From Saprospiraceae bacterium (lineage in GTDB: Bacteria; Bacteroidota; Bacteroidia; Chitinophagales; Saprospiraceae), in contig JADZFD010000032.1 of assembly GCA_020850225.1 (NCBI GenBank), positions 1-64,000 of the forward strand: DNA of 64,000 nt, in the 5' to 3' direction. The notes beneath the pieces are model-generated. The model had not been told where the DNA came from. It saw nothing but the letters and a program-made list of their open reading frames with translations, and did not search any database. Positions 35,838 to 45,359 of the stretch are shown here, piece by piece (positions within the stretch are counted from its first letter, which is position 1; each line of letters opens with the position of its first letter). The translations under genes and the position numbers were made by a program.

Positions 35838-36545
35838 ATGGATTTTAATACTGAAAAAAAAGATATTTTGAAAGATCAGGAGCTTTCGTTACATAAAAAG
35901 AAGCTAAAAGAGGCGGATCCTATAGTATTGAATGCTTCAAAAGATCATAGAATTCAGGAATTATCCGCAATGGATCCACCCGATGCTTATGATAACGAAT
36001 TTGCAGTAGGATTAGATAAAGAACAATACAATAAATTTCTGAGGGATTTAATGGATGAACATAAAGAATTGATTACTAAAGTGAATGAATTTGATGAAGC
36101 ACTGGCAACATTCAGAGCAGGTCGTTACATCTTCAGCAGAGATGTTTCTGAATCATTCAACCGTTTTTTTAAATATTTTGATGAACATATCTTACCTCAT
36201 AACAGAAAGGAAGAACAATATTATTTCCGTATTATTCATAAACGTCTAATCGAATCTGGTGAACATGGAAATGGGAGTAATCCGGGTACAGCCGTCGATA
36301 TTATGGAGGATGATCACGTTAAGTTTATTCAATTGGCTTCCATTACATTTAATTTCTTGGGATTGGCCTCCAGACTTCACGATCCGGAGTCCAGGTCTGT
36401 GACTTTTGATTTGGCGTATAATACGGGTAGGGAACTGGTAGAATTGATAAGGTTGCATATTTTTAGAGAAGATGAAACCTTGTTTCCTTTATCCCAAAAA
36501 TTGCTGACAGAAGCAGATTTTAAGATAATTAATGATCATATCTGA
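35838..36545 (+). CDS. Hemerythrin-domain protein
   Basis: The 235-residue protein has an N-terminal charged extension (~70 residues) and a four-helix hemerythrin domain. Expected di-iron ligands are visible: D-E-H-K-E-L-I (about residue 75), F-D-E-H-I-L-P-H-N-R-K-E-E (about 115-127), D-D-H-V-K-F (about 156) and L-H-I-F-R-E-D-E-T-L-F-P. The last string is the typical H-x4-D/E end. Such proteins bind O2 or NO, or repair iron-sulfur centres under nitrosative stress. It lies behind an FNR-type box and next to two Crp/Fnr genes and the nitrate reductase, so a role in NO or O2 handling is likely but inferred. Confidence 0.82.
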   Translation: MDFNTEKKDILKDQELSLHKKKLKEADPIVLNASKDHRIQELSAMDPPDAYDNEFAVGLDKEQYNKFLRDLMDEHKELITKVNEFDEALATFRAGRYIFSRDVSESFNRFFKYFDEHILPHNRKEEQYYFRIIHKRLIESGEHGNGSNPGTAVDIMEDDHVKFIQLASITFNFLGLASRLHDPESRSVTFDLAYNTGRELVELIRLHIFREDETLFPLSQKLLTEADFKIINDHI

Positions 36546-36685
36546 TTTGTTTTTTCATTATAAGGTTAACTTAGTATTTTTTTGTCATTAAAAGTCAAAC
36601 AAATTGATACTATTTTGATTGTAGTTATATTCAGCAATTGTTTCATCAGTATTAAAAACAATACCATTGATTAATTTTGTAACAA

Positions 36686-37354
36686 ATGAAGGGAAATATA
36701 TTAAAGAAATTTTTTAGTAAAGAGTATATTGAATTTATTTTATTTCACAGTAAGATTATCAGCCTCGATCCCGGTGATTATCTTTTCAAAACAGGAGATC
36801 AAACAACAGGAATTTTTATTTTGAATTCAGGTAAATTGAAGGTTTCCACATCAGCATTGAATAACACAGAACGCATAATACGTATAGTAACTAATCATGA
36901 AATAGTAGGACATCGAGGATTTGGAGGTGAATGGAAATATACTATATCAGCAATAGCTATGGAGAAATGTGAATTATTGGAAATACCTTTAAAAATTTTT
37001 GACATGGCCTTCAGGACACATCCTGATTTTGCTTATTTTATGATGATATTCTTCGCTGATGAACTACGTCAGTCTGAAGAATTTGCTGTTCAATTACCCA
37101 TTAGAAATGTAATAGCATCCGTTTTATATACTAATCTCAAAACATTTGGATATGCAGAAGGAAGTTCCACAATGTTAAGCTATTCACTTTCTAGAAAAGA
37201 TCTGGCCGGACAGGCAGGTACCAGGTATGAAACAATTGTAAGAACACTGGCTGATTTTAACAACGATAAAATTATAAAAATTGAAGGAAAATCTATTCAT
37301 ATTTTAGACGAAAAAAAATTATTCGAATTGAAAGAAGGTATAAGGCAAACCTGA
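36686..37354 (+). CDS. Crp/Fnr family regulator lacking the cysteine cluster
   Basis: The 222-residue protein has a cNMP-type beta barrel (SLDPGDYLFKTGDQTTGIFI, LNSGKLKVSTSA), a long dimer helix and a winged helix-turn-helix (LSRKDLAGQAGTRYETIVRT). Its recognition helix keeps E-x-x-x-R (Y-E-T-I-V-R), expected for TGA-N6-TCA sites. It has no N-terminal cysteines, so it is not an FeS sensor. The DNR/NNR type that senses NO through heme is one option; a heme ligand cannot be told from sequence. Position between the hemerythrin and FNR-like genes supports a role in anaerobic or NO control. Confidence 0.82.
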   Translation: MKGNILKKFFSKEYIEFILFHSKIISLDPGDYLFKTGDQTTGIFILNSGKLKVSTSALNNTERIIRIVTNHEIVGHRGFGGEWKYTISAIAMEKCELLEIPLKIFDMAFRTHPDFAYFMMIFFADELRQSEEFAVQLPIRNVIASVLYTNLKTFGYAEGSSTMLSYSLSRKDLAGQAGTRYETIVRTLADFNNDKIIKIEGKSIHILDEKKLFELKEGIRQT

Positions 37355-37388
37355 TGTATCCGGTCAATAATATAGGTTTATGGCTGGT

Positions 37389-38105
37389 TCAGTCATTGAC
37401 ATGGGTACTTCTGATCAGTTCTTTCATATTATGAATGACTATATACTTTCCATTTAAAGAGATCATCCCTTCTTCCTGAAGCGCACTAAGCGTGCGAATA
37501 GCGGATTCAGTGGTCGTGCTGGCCATTTCGGCTATTTCGGATCTGTTCATTTTTATATTGATTGTTTTGCCATCTATTAAATACCCGAATGTACTGGCCA
37601 GTAATAATATGGCTTCAGAAATCCTTTCTTTTACTGTTTTCTGAGTAAAATTTATCAGGTGTTGTTCGGCATTTTTTAAATCACTGGACAATAGTTGTAT
37701 AATTTCAAAAGATAATGTTGGATTGGATTTAATTGTTTGCAGAAAAATATCTTTGGAAATATGACAAATATAGGAGTCATCCAGTGCTACAGCTGTTGCC
37801 TGATATACATCGGCACTTAACAAAGAACGGTATCCCAAAATATCTCCTTCCTTTGACAACCGAACAATTTGTTCTTTACCTTCTTTCCCTAATTTGACAA
37901 GTTTTACTTTACCTTTGTACAAACAAAATATTCCATTGGCATGATTTCCCTCTAAAAATATTACTTCTCCCTTTTTGTAATATCGATGGCATTTATTTTC
38001 ACTTAACAGCTGTTTGTCTGATTCAGGAAGACAGCAAAGCAATCCTTTTCCATTGGAATTTTTACAATGAACACATGTAGGAATATCAATGTCTTTTCTT
38101 TTCAT
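37389..38105 (-). CDS. FNR-type oxygen-sensing regulator
   Basis: I start at the ATG at 38105 (MKRKDIDIPT). A longer frame to 38192 would begin inside the palindrome at 38179-38192. The 238-residue protein has cysteines C11, C14, C24 and C25, like the FNR cluster (CX2C then C). The internal cysteine in D-D-S-Y-I-C-H-I-S aligns with C122 of E. coli FNR. It therefore probably carries an oxygen-labile [4Fe-4S] cluster. The HTH reads MNRSEIAEMASTTTESAIRT with E-x-x-x-R. It is the best candidate to bind the ATGAT-N4-ATCAT boxes around it. Confidence 0.83.
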   Translation of the reverse strand: MKRKDIDIPTCVHCKNSNGKGLLCCLPESDKQLLSENKCHRYYKKGEVIFLEGNHANGIFCLYKGKVKLVKLGKEGKEQIVRLSKEGDILGYRSLLSADVYQATAVALDDSYICHISKDIFLQTIKSNPTLSFEIIQLLSSDLKNAEQHLINFTQKTVKERISEAILLLASTFGYLIDGKTINIKMNRSEIAEMASTTTESAIRTLSALQEEGMISLNGKYIVIHNMKELIRSTHVND

Positions 38106-38178
38106 ATCTAAAAGCATGTTGAATGTCAACTCAGAATATTTGAAAATAATTGAATTTTCTGTAAAGATATTCAATATT

Positions 38179-38192
38179 ATGATATGTATCAT
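38179..38192. promoter_or_regulatory. FNR-type palindrome in the divergent promoter region
   Basis: ATGATATGTATCAT matches ATGAT-N4-ATCAT and lies between the FNR-like gene and the MORN-repeat gene. A perfect -7 element TATCTTTG (38214-38221) on the plus strand begins 28.5 bp from the palindrome centre. That puts the box near -42, the classical class II activator position. Confidence 0.7.
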
Positions 38193-38213
38193 GTTTTTAA
38201 CATCAAAATTGAA

Positions 38214-38221
38214 TATCTTTG
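38214..38221 (+). promoter_or_regulatory. -7 element of the MORN-repeat gene
   Basis: TATCTTTG matches TAnnTTTG exactly. There is no TTTG at -33; the FNR-type palindrome occupies that region, as in activator-dependent promoters. Confidence 0.65.
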
Positions 38222-38289
38222 TATAGAAATTAGCAATTTTTAATAGTATTGTTTTTTTTAATTTTTATCTCCGAATCGAAATATCATAA

Positions 38290-38676
38290 ATGATGTATAA
38301 GTATAATAACTACATAAAATTAGTCATGGTGTGTGGAGTTATTATCTGGTCGGTATATCATTTTCAGGGACATATTAATGAGGCCTCAGTTTATGATAGT
38401 GAAGGTAATTTAAAAAGAGAAGGACAAGTCATTAATAATTTAAATCAGGGTCTGTGGACCTGGTACGATAAGAATGGAAAAGTTATTTTGAAAGGACATT
38501 TTGTAGATGGAAAACGTGAAGGTGTATGGCAGACATTTGACAGTACCGGTAATCTCGTCATCGAAAGTACTTATAAGAATAATCTGTTGAACGGCGTATT
38601 CAAAAGATATACTAACAATGTTTTGGTACATGAAGAACTATATAAGGACGATAGAATTATAAGTATAGCTAAATAA
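38290..38676 (+). CDS. Membrane-anchored MORN/YwqK-repeat protein
   Basis: The 128-residue protein has an N-terminal membrane or signal segment (YIKLVMVCGVIIWSVYHF, residues 9-26). About four MORN-like repeats follow of the form G-x-W-x-x-[WF]-D-x-x-G-x-x-x (QGLWTWYDKNGKVILKGHF, EGVWQTFDSTGNLVIESTY, NGVFKRYTNN). YwqK-type repeat proteins are common in Bacteroidota; despite database labels as antitoxins, no toxin is evident here. It is under the FNR-type box and is followed after 6 bp by an unrecognised gene. Function unknown; location suggests anaerobic expression. Confidence 0.72.
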   Translation: MMYKYNNYIKLVMVCGVIIWSVYHFQGHINEASVYDSEGNLKREGQVINNLNQGLWTWYDKNGKVILKGHFVDGKREGVWQTFDSTGNLVIESTYKNNLLNGVFKRYTNNVLVHEELYKDDRIISIAK

Positions 38677-38682
38677 TATGTA

Positions 38683-39138
38683 ATGAAATTAATAGATGTA
38701 AATTATTTTAAAAAAAGTGAATTTTTTGAAGTAGCCTATAAATATTGGTACAACGACAATCAGCACATCCGTTCTCCTTTTCCTGAATATATTCAGAATC
38801 CATTAAAAGAAATAGCTACTGAAAAGTTTTTAAACTGGCTGAATAATATTCACCCTGATGCTGAAAATGAATTTAATGATGAAATTATAGCAGAAAAATT
38901 TGAAGAAATTCTCTTTGAGACAGCTCTCAGTATGGTAAGAACCGAAGATGAAAGAATAACAATCCTGTATCCTTTTTTGCCCAGAAAAGGCGACAAAATT
39001 AAAGATGATAAAAGTAAGGATAATATAGTTTCAGGCCGTACAATCAAAAAAGACAAAGATAATAGTTATCTGAATCTGAAATGTGAAAATTTGGAGACTA
39101 AATCTATATGGGAAACATCAGTATTACTTCCTTCATGA
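38683..39138 (+). CDS. Unrecognised soluble protein in the anaerobic block
   Basis: I do not recognise this 151-residue protein. It has no signal peptide or membrane segment. It is helical and acidic in the middle (NEFNDEIIAEKFEEILFETA), has a charged lysine/aspartate-rich region (residues ~105-130), and contains the aromatic string FFEVAYKYWYNDNQHIRSPF near the N-terminus. It starts 6 bp after the MORN-repeat gene, so the two are almost certainly one transcript under the FNR-type box, just upstream of the nar operon. A maturation or accessory role in nitrogen-oxide respiration is conceivable but unsupported by motifs. Confidence 0.7.
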   Translation: MKLIDVNYFKKSEFFEVAYKYWYNDNQHIRSPFPEYIQNPLKEIATEKFLNWLNNIHPDAENEFNDEIIAEKFEEILFETALSMVRTEDERITILYPFLPRKGDKIKDDKSKDNIVSGRTIKKDKDNSYLNLKCENLETKSIWETSVLLPS

Positions 39139-39584
39139 TTTCTTAAGTATCAACCCACAAAATATAAAATCTGACATAAGATTTAAATGGTAGCAAGTAA
39201 GGTAGGTGATTCTTCATATTAAGATTAGTCTGTTAACTCCTAACAATTAAAAATGCTCTCGCGGAGTTATTCGCTTTCATCTGAATTTGAAAGTCAATAA
39301 CATTTTCATCGAAATAATTTAAGCAAATATGGTATTTTTTCTGATGATTTTAATTCATTAAAATCATTTTGAAAAATTATTATATTGTATTTTAATAATA
39401 ATATATCCGAGTAAAATGTATTTTGAAGTGCATATTGTATAATATATTATCATTCAAATAGTTGGGTTATCAATATTATATATGATTTGGAATGTCTTTT
39501 TATTAAGAAAATGCATATTTTATGATACAGATCATACTTTAAGGCAAGTTATTAAATGATTTTTACAGCTCAAAACGTATTGTA
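39139..39584. other. Intergenic region carrying the nar promoter
   Basis: The 446 bp contain the FNR-type palindrome 39521-39536 and a weak stem (TAACTCC 39234-39240 with GGAGTTA 39263-39269) that might end the upstream transcript. The rest is very AT-rich and non-coding as far as I can see. Confidence 0.55.
39521..39536 (+). promoter_or_regulatory. FNR-type palindrome upstream of the nar operon
   Basis: TATGATACAGATCATA contains ATGAT-N4-ATCAT. Its centre is 28.5 bp upstream of TGATTTTT (39557-39564), a 4-of-6 match to the defined bases of TAnnTTTG. The spacing is the same as at the MORN-repeat promoter. The first nar-operon ATG is at 39585. Confidence 0.7.
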
Positions 39585-40139
39585 ATGGAAAAGAGAAGTA
39601 AAATTATATTAACAAGCAGGGTGTTTTTTGTGATAGTACTGTGTTTTGGTAGTTTATGGATGCAGGCTAAGGACAGAACACTGACCTATAATGAAATTAC
39701 TGGAAAAGAACTGTTCGAAGGAGTAAAACGCTTTGAAAATTCTGGTCCTTCTTGTATTTCATGTCATTCAGTTGACAATAATCAAGCTGTATTGGGCGGT
39801 CTCTTAGCAAAAAATTTAACTGATGTGTATTCCAGAATGGGTGAGGGTATATCTTCCTGGTTGTCAGCACCTCCTTTTCCCGCAATGGCATCTTCTTATC
39901 AGAATAATCCATTGACAGATAAAGAAAGAGCTCAAATCCAGGCTTACCTTAAATATGTGAATGAAGTAAAAGAATATAACAAACCAGAAAAAGGTTTTGA
40001 CTATATGTTGTTAGCAGGGGTTGTTGGGATGTTGATTTTTTTAATACTCATCAATTTTACCTGGTTTATCCGCAAGCGTACAATGGTTAAACAGGCAATC
40101 TTTGACCGTCAGGTAAAAGCATCAGATGCAAAATTTTAA
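39585..40139 (+). CDS. Membrane-anchored monoheme cytochrome c of the nar operon
   Basis: The 184-residue protein has a signal peptide (residues ~8-28). A cytochrome c domain follows with one C-I-S-C-H heme site (57-61) and Met ligand candidates in SAPPFPAMASSYQNNPLTDK. A C-terminal membrane helix (YMLLAGVVGMLIFLILINFT, ~136-158) ends in a short cytoplasmic tail. It sits 30 bp upstream of narG, in the place of narC of Thermus-type clusters. It probably shuttles electrons in the periplasm between quinol oxidation and the NarI-cytochrome fusion, or from a bc1-like/alternative complex III. That path is inferred. Confidence 0.8.
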   Translation: MEKRSKIILTSRVFFVIVLCFGSLWMQAKDRTLTYNEITGKELFEGVKRFENSGPSCISCHSVDNNQAVLGGLLAKNLTDVYSRMGEGISSWLSAPPFPAMASSYQNNPLTDKERAQIQAYLKYVNEVKEYNKPEKGFDYMLLAGVVGMLIFLILINFTWFIRKRTMVKQAIFDRQVKASDAKF

Positions 40140-40169
40140 AAGTTAAATAAAATTCAAAAAAATATAGAT

Positions 40170-43100
40170 ATGAGTTGGATTGAAGATTTAATATCACCAA
40201 GTACCAGAAAATGGGAGGAATTCTATAGAAACAGATGGCAGTATGATAAAGTAGTAAGAAGTACACACGGTGTTAACTGTACAGGTGGATGTTCCTGGGC
40301 TATTCACGTTAAGGATGGAATTGTTGTCTGGGAAATGCAACAAGTTGATTACCCTCAGTTTAATAAAGAAATTCCACCTTACGAACCACGTGGGTGCCAG
40401 CGAGGAATTTCATATTCCTGGTATCTGTACAGCCCTATTCGCGTAAAGTATCCTATTATTAGAGGCGCTTTGTTTGATTTATATAAAGAGGAAAAGCTGA
40501 AATGTGGTGGAGACCCTGTTAAGGCCTGGGCAAATCTTCAGTCAGATACCGAAAAGAGAAAAAGATATCAGAGAGCAAGAGGAAAGGGAGGTTTTCGTAG
40601 ATTGAGATGGGATGAAGTTATCGAAATCATTGCAGCTTCCAATATTTATACTATTCAGAAATATGGTTCAGACAGAATTATCGGATTTGCACCTATTCCT
40701 GCTAAAAGTATGCTTAGCTACGCATCGGGTGCCAGATATCTTCAATTGATGGGCGGTGTCAACCTTTCTTTCTATGATTGGTATTGCGATTTACCCAACT
40801 CATTTCCGGAAATATGGGGCGAGCAAACGGATGTTTGCGAATCAGCCGACTGGTACAAGTCAAAATTTATCGTTTCTATGGGTGCTAATCTCGGGATGAC
40901 GCGTACACCTGATATACACTTCTTTTCTGAAGCAAGACACAATGGTACCAAGACAGTAGTAATGTCTCCTGATTTCAGTATGGTAGCCAAACATGCAGAT
41001 CAGTGGATTCCTGTTCATGCAGGTTCAGACGGTGCATTTTGGATGGCTGTAACACATGTTATTTTACAGGAATACCATGTTAACCGACAGGTACCTTATT
41101 TTATGGACTATGTTAAAAAATTCACTGATTGTCCTTTTCTGGTTCGCATAGAAAGTGATGGGGATATTTATACACCTGGAAGAATGATTCGTGCCAATGA
41201 AGTATCAAAATATGAACATATTGATAACGGAGAATGGAAATTTTTAAATTATGATTCAGGAACAGGTGAACTAGTTTGTCCGATGGGCACAATGGGGTAC
41301 AGATGGCAGGATAAAAAAGGACAATGGAATCTTTTTCATAATGATGGAGAAACGGGTAAGGATTATGATCCGGAACTCTCATTCCTTTCCAATCATGATG
41401 AAGTCATGCAAATAGAATTTACAGAGTATGGATTGGACAATAAAGTGTTTCGTGGTGTTCCAGTAAGGTATATAACAACAAACGATAACCAAAAAGTTGC
41501 TGTTGCTACTATTTATGATTTGACTATGGCACAGTACGGTATAAGTAGGGGATTGGCTGGTGAATATCCATCATCCTACGACGATGAAAAAGCTGCTTAT
41601 ACTCCTGCATGGCAGGAAATATTCACCGGAATTGGAAGGAAAGAAGTTATACAATTGGCCAGAGAATGGGCCAGTACGGCTGAAACTACTGAAGGAGCAT
41701 GTATGGTTATTGTAGGTGCCGGTATTAATCACTGGTTTCATGGTAATCTGATGTATCGTGCCGCAATTATGGCTCAAATGCTCACAGGATGTAATGGCAA
41801 AAATGGTGGAGGAATGAACCACTATGTTGGTCAGGAAAAACTGGCTCCAATGGATTCATGGTCTACAATAATGAGTTCCAAAGACTGGGAGACAGCACCC
41901 CGACTGCAACAAGGACCAATATGGCATTATATCAACTCATGCCAGTGGCGTTATGATGGTAACCAAAAATACTATAATTCGTCGCCGGATAATAAGATAT
42001 CCAACATGCATTCAGCCGATTGGGTTGTAATGTCTGTACGAAATGGATGGATGCCGTACTATCCTCAGTATAATAAACACAATTTTGACATTGTTCAGGA
42101 TGCTAAAAATGCCGGAGCTACAACAGAAGATGAGATGAGAAATTATATTGTTTCTCAATTAAAATCCGGTACATTGAAACATGCAGTCGTCGATCCTGAT
42201 GAAGAAATTAACTTCCCTCGTGTTTGGTTTATATGGAAAGGTAATGCAATCGGTACTTCTGCGAAGGGTCATGAGTATTTTCTGGATCACTATTTAGGAA
42301 CACATTCCAATAAGATAGCGGATGAAGTGGCAGGTGATATAGTTAAGGATATTAATTATAAAGGTAATGAAGCTCCTAAGGGTAAAATGGATTTGATTAT
42401 AGATATCAATTTCAGAATGGATACTTCAGCTTTATATTCGGATATTGTTCTGCCCACTGCATCATGGTATGAAAAGGCAGATATCAATTCTACGGATATG
42501 CATTCATTTATACATCCGTTATCAGAAGCAATTCCTCCCGTCTGGGAGTCAAAAACAGATTGGCAAATATTTGAGGAACTTGCTAAAAAAGTACAGGATA
42601 TGGCCAAAACATATTTACCTGCACCTGTTATGGATGTGGTCAATCTGCCATTGTCTCATGATTCTAATGATGAAATAACTCAACCCCGGATGCTGGACTG
42701 GAGTAAGGGTGAATGTGAGCCTGTACCAGGGAAAACCATGCATAAGATTGTTTTCAAGGAAAGAGACTATACCAAAATTTATGATAAATTCATAACCTTG
42801 GGCAGAGGTGTAGCCAAAAATGGATTAGGTGCTCACGGCAATCATTACAAATGTGAGGATGTGTATGAGGAAATGATAAACAATAAGGAACATGTAATCA
42901 GGCTGAGTGATGGCAATGAATATCCATCCCTGAAGGAAGATGTTGAAGCAATTGATGCTATTTTGAAATTATCTACACTGACAAATGGTAAGTTGACAAA
43001 GCGGGCATATGAGAATATTTCCAGGGTTATTGGAAATGAGAAAATTGCAAAATTGGGAGATGGATATGAACAGGTTTCCATAGAATACAGGGATTTGCAG

Positions 43101-43814
43101 GCACAACCGAAAAGGTACAATTCTTCACCGCTTTGGTCAGGATTGATGCATGAAGGAAGAACCTATGCTGCTTATACTTACAATGTTGATATGTTTGTAC
43201 CATGGCGTACATTGACCGGAAGACAGCATTTTTATCTTGATCATGACGCTTATATTGCATTTGGCGAGCATTTATCAACTTTTAAACCTTCACCTACACC
43301 TGAAGTTTATGGTGATTTGAGAAAAACAATTAATGATGGAAATGCTAAAATGCTCAATTGCCTGACACCGCATGGTAAATGGCATATTCACTCGACTTAT
43401 GGTGACACACTGAGAATGTTGACGCTTTCCAGAGGCAATGAACCTTGTTGGATGAGCGAAGAGGATGCAGCAGAATTGGGAATTCAGGATAATGACCATG
43501 TAGAAGTATACAACGATCATGGTGTATATGTGGCACGTGCTTGTGTGAGTTCACGTATCCCTAAGGGGGTTTGTATAGTATATCATGCTGTAGAACGTAC
43601 TTACAATATTCCTAAATCTCAGACTTTCAGGGGTAAGAATGGTGAGCCAAGAAGAGGAGGAATGAATAATTCATTTACCAGGGTTCACCTTAAACCCAAC
43701 CTGATGTGCGGCGGATACGGACAGTTTACTTTCCATTTCAATTATTGGGGACCGGTTGGAGTAAACAGGGATACACATGTTTTGGTGCGTAAGATGCACA
43801 TAGTAGAATATTAA
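40170..43814 (+). CDS. narG: Nitrate reductase alpha subunit, molybdopterin enzyme
   Basis: The 1214-residue protein aligns along its length with E. coli NarG. It has the N-terminal FeS site H33-x3-C37-x3-C41 ([13 protein letters not shown]) with the fourth Cys in [14 protein letters not shown]. The Asp ligand to molybdenum lies in Y-D-W-Y-C-D (202-207), and [12 protein letters not shown] and [12 protein letters not shown] follow. There is no Tat signal, so catalysis is in the cytoplasm. It reduces nitrate to nitrite using bis-MGD. The related cytoplasmic nitrite oxidoreductases share this fold; the narJ and narI context favours reduction. No narK transporter or Mo-cofactor genes are in the window. 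Confidence 0.93.
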   Translation: MSWIEDLISPSTRKWEEFYRNRWQYDKVVRSTHGVNCTGGCSWAIHVKDGIVVWEMQQVDYPQFNKEIPPYEPRGCQRGISYSWYLYSPIRVKYPIIRGALFDLYKEEKLKCGGDPVKAWANLQSDTEKRKRYQRARGKGGFRRLRWDEVIEIIAASNIYTIQKYGSDRIIGFAPIPAKSMLSYASGARYLQLMGGVNLSFYDWYCDLPNSFPEIWGEQTDVCESADWYKSKFIVSMGANLGMTRTPDIHFFSEARHNGTKTVVMSPDFSMVAKHADQWIPVHAGSDGAFWMAVTHVILQEYHVNRQVPYFMDYVKKFTDCPFLVRIESDGDIYTPGRMIRANEVSKYEHIDNGEWKFLNYDSGTGELVCPMGTMGYRWQDKKGQWNLFHNDGETGKDYDPELSFLSNHDEVMQIEFTEYGLDNKVFRGVPVRYITTNDNQKVAVATIYDLTMAQYGISRGLAGEYPSSYDDEKAAYTPAWQEIFTGIGRKEVIQLAREWASTAETTEGACMVIVGAGINHWFHGNLMYRAAIMAQMLTGCNGKNGGGMNHYVGQEKLAPMDSWSTIMSSKDWETAPRLQQGPIWHYINSCQWRYDGNQKYYNSSPDNKISNMHSADWVVMSVRNGWMPYYPQYNKHNFDIVQDAKNAGATTEDEMRNYIVSQLKSGTLKHAVVDPDEEINFPRVWFIWKGNAIGTSAKGHEYFLDHYLGTHSNKIADEVAGDIVKDINYKGNEAPKGKMDLIIDINFRMDTSALYSDIVLPTASWYEKADINSTDMHSFIHPLSEAIPPVWESKTDWQIFEELAKKVQDMAKTYLPAPVMDVVNLPLSHDSNDEITQPRMLDWSKGECEPVPGKTMHKIVFKERDYTKIYDKFITLGRGVAKNGLGAHGNHYKCEDVYEEMINNKEHVIRLSDGNEYPSLKEDVEAIDAILKLSTLTNGKLTKRAYENISRVIGNEKIAKLGDGYEQVSIEYRDLQAQPKRYNSSPLWSGLMHEGRTYAAYTYNVDMFVPWRTLTGRQHFYLDHDAYIAFGEHLSTFKPSPTPEVYGDLRKTINDGNAKMLNCLTPHGKWHIHSTYGDTLRMLTLSRGNEPCWMSEEDAAELGIQDNDHVEVYNDHGVYVARACVSSRIPKGVCIVYHAVERTYNIPKSQTFRGKNGEPRRGGMNNSFTRVHLKPNLMCGGYGQFTFHFNYWGPVGVNRDTHVLVRKMHIVEY

Positions 43815-43844
43815 CAGAATTTACAATTAAATAAAATCTTTACA

Positions 43845-45338
43845 ATGAATGTAAGAGCACAAATATCAATGGTTTTTCATCTGGATAAGTGTATCGGATG
43901 TCATACTTGTTCGGTTGCATGCAAAAATGTATGGACAGACAGGAGAGGTGCAGAATACATGTGGTGGAATAATGTTGAAACCAAACCAGGAACAGGATAT
44001 CCAACAAAATGGGAAGACCAGGAAACATATAAAGGTGGTTGGGAGAAGAATGGAGATACCGTCTCTTTAAAAGGTGCCGGTAGGTTGAAAGGATTAAAAA
44101 ATATTTTCCATAACCCCAATATGCCTTCTTTGGAAGATTATTATCATCCCTGGGCATATAAATACGGTGATTTGTTTACAGCTCCTGAAGGAGATGATCA
44201 GCCTATAGGGCGTGCAGTTTCACTCATTACAGGTGAGCCAATAGACATTAAGTCCGGCCCAAACTGGGATGATGATCTCAGTGGGACACCTGATTATGCC
44301 AGAAAAGATGTCAATTTTAAAGACCTGGATAAACAGGATCAGGAAACAATGTTCCAACTCGAACAAATGACAATGATGTATCTGCCCAGAATATGTAACC
44401 ATTGTCTGAATCCGGCTTGTGTAGCTTCCTGTCCATCCGGTGCTATATATAAGAGAGGTGAAGATGGAGTAGTATTAATAAATCAGGAAAGGTGCAGAGC
44501 ATGGAGAATGTGTGTCACTGCTTGTCCATACAAGAAAAGTTATTACAACTGGCACACCGGCAAATCTGAAAAGTGTATATTATGTTACCCCAGATTGGAG
44601 TCCGGACAACCTCCAGCTTGTTTTCATTCGTGTGTAGGGCGTATCAGATATCTGGGAGTAATGCTCTATGATGCGGACAAAATAGTAGAAGTAGCATCTG
44701 CTAACGACGATAAACTCATAGAAAGTCAATTGGATATTTACCTGGATCCTAATGATCCGGAAGTAATCGAAGCAGCGAGAAAAAACGGTGTACATGACTC
44801 TACTATTATTGCGGCACAAAAATCTCCGGTTTACAAATTTGTCAAGGAATGGGGAATAGCTTTACCGCTTCATCCTGAATTCCGTACATTACCTAACCTT
44901 TTTTATGTACCGCCTATGTTGCCAGCCATGGCACAGGTCGATGAAAAGGGATTATATGCAACCAAGTCCGATGAAATGTTTCCTGGAATAGATCACAACA
45001 GGTTACCTATGAAGTATTTGGCCTCCTTGTTTTCAAACGGTGATACAACAAAAATTGCAGCAATTTATGAAAAACTATTAAGTGTTAAACTGCATAGAAG
45101 AAGTGTAACAGTCGGAGATGTGGCTGAAGAAACGCTTTCAAAATTATTGGAACGTTCTCAGGTTAAACCTGATGTGGCAGATGCTATTTTCAGACTTACT
45201 TCATTGGCAACTTTTGAAGAAAGGTTTGTAATACCACCGGCACACAGAGAAGAATCAATTGAAATGCTTGAAGCTACTGCTGATGCCAAGGGTGAGACTG
45301 GATTTGGCTTCAAATTAAAACCAGGAAGAGGCTTGTAG
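43845..45338 (+). CDS. narH: Nitrate reductase beta subunit, FeS protein
   Basis: The 497-residue electron-transfer subunit carries four cysteine clusters: C16-x2-C19-x2-C22-x3-C26 (C-I-G-C-H-T-C-S-V-A-C), C-N-H-C-L-N-P-A-C-V-A-S-C-P, C-R-A-W-R-M-C-V-T-A-C-P, and the C-I-L-C-Y-P-R ... C-F-H-S-C pair. The Trp in place of a Cys in C-R-A-W is the NarH signature for one [3Fe-4S] and three [4Fe-4S] clusters. It passes electrons from NarI to NarG on the cytoplasmic side. It follows narG by 30 bp and precedes narJ by 21 bp. Confidence 0.93.
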   Translation: MNVRAQISMVFHLDKCIGCHTCSVACKNVWTDRRGAEYMWWNNVETKPGTGYPTKWEDQETYKGGWEKNGDTVSLKGAGRLKGLKNIFHNPNMPSLEDYYHPWAYKYGDLFTAPEGDDQPIGRAVSLITGEPIDIKSGPNWDDDLSGTPDYARKDVNFKDLDKQDQETMFQLEQMTMMYLPRICNHCLNPACVASCPSGAIYKRGEDGVVLINQERCRAWRMCVTACPYKKSYYNWHTGKSEKCILCYPRLESGQPPACFHSCVGRIRYLGVMLYDADKIVEVASANDDKLIESQLDIYLDPNDPEVIEAARKNGVHDSTIIAAQKSPVYKFVKEWGIALPLHPEFRTLPNLFYVPPMLPAMAQVDEKGLYATKSDEMFPGIDHNRLPMKYLASLFSNGDTTKIAAIYEKLLSVKLHRRSVTVGDVAEETLSKLLERSQVKPDVADAIFRLTSLATFEERFVIPPAHREESIEMLEATADAKGETGFGFKLKPGRGL

Positions 45339-45359
45339 TACAAATTAATATTATGAGAT

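Noticed and set aside
36601..36685. FNR-type box upstream of the second Crp/Fnr gene
   Set aside because: TTGAT half-sites occur but in direct rather than inverted order, so no palindrome is formed.
38106..38192. Longer N-terminus for the FNR-like regulator
   Set aside because: The ATG at 38192 is inside the FNR-type palindrome, and the added residues are unlike the family. The cysteine motif begins just after the ATG at 38105.
38290..39138. Toxin-antitoxin pair
   Set aside because: YwqK-like proteins are often labelled antitoxins, but the downstream protein shows no toxin motif and the context is anaerobic respiration.
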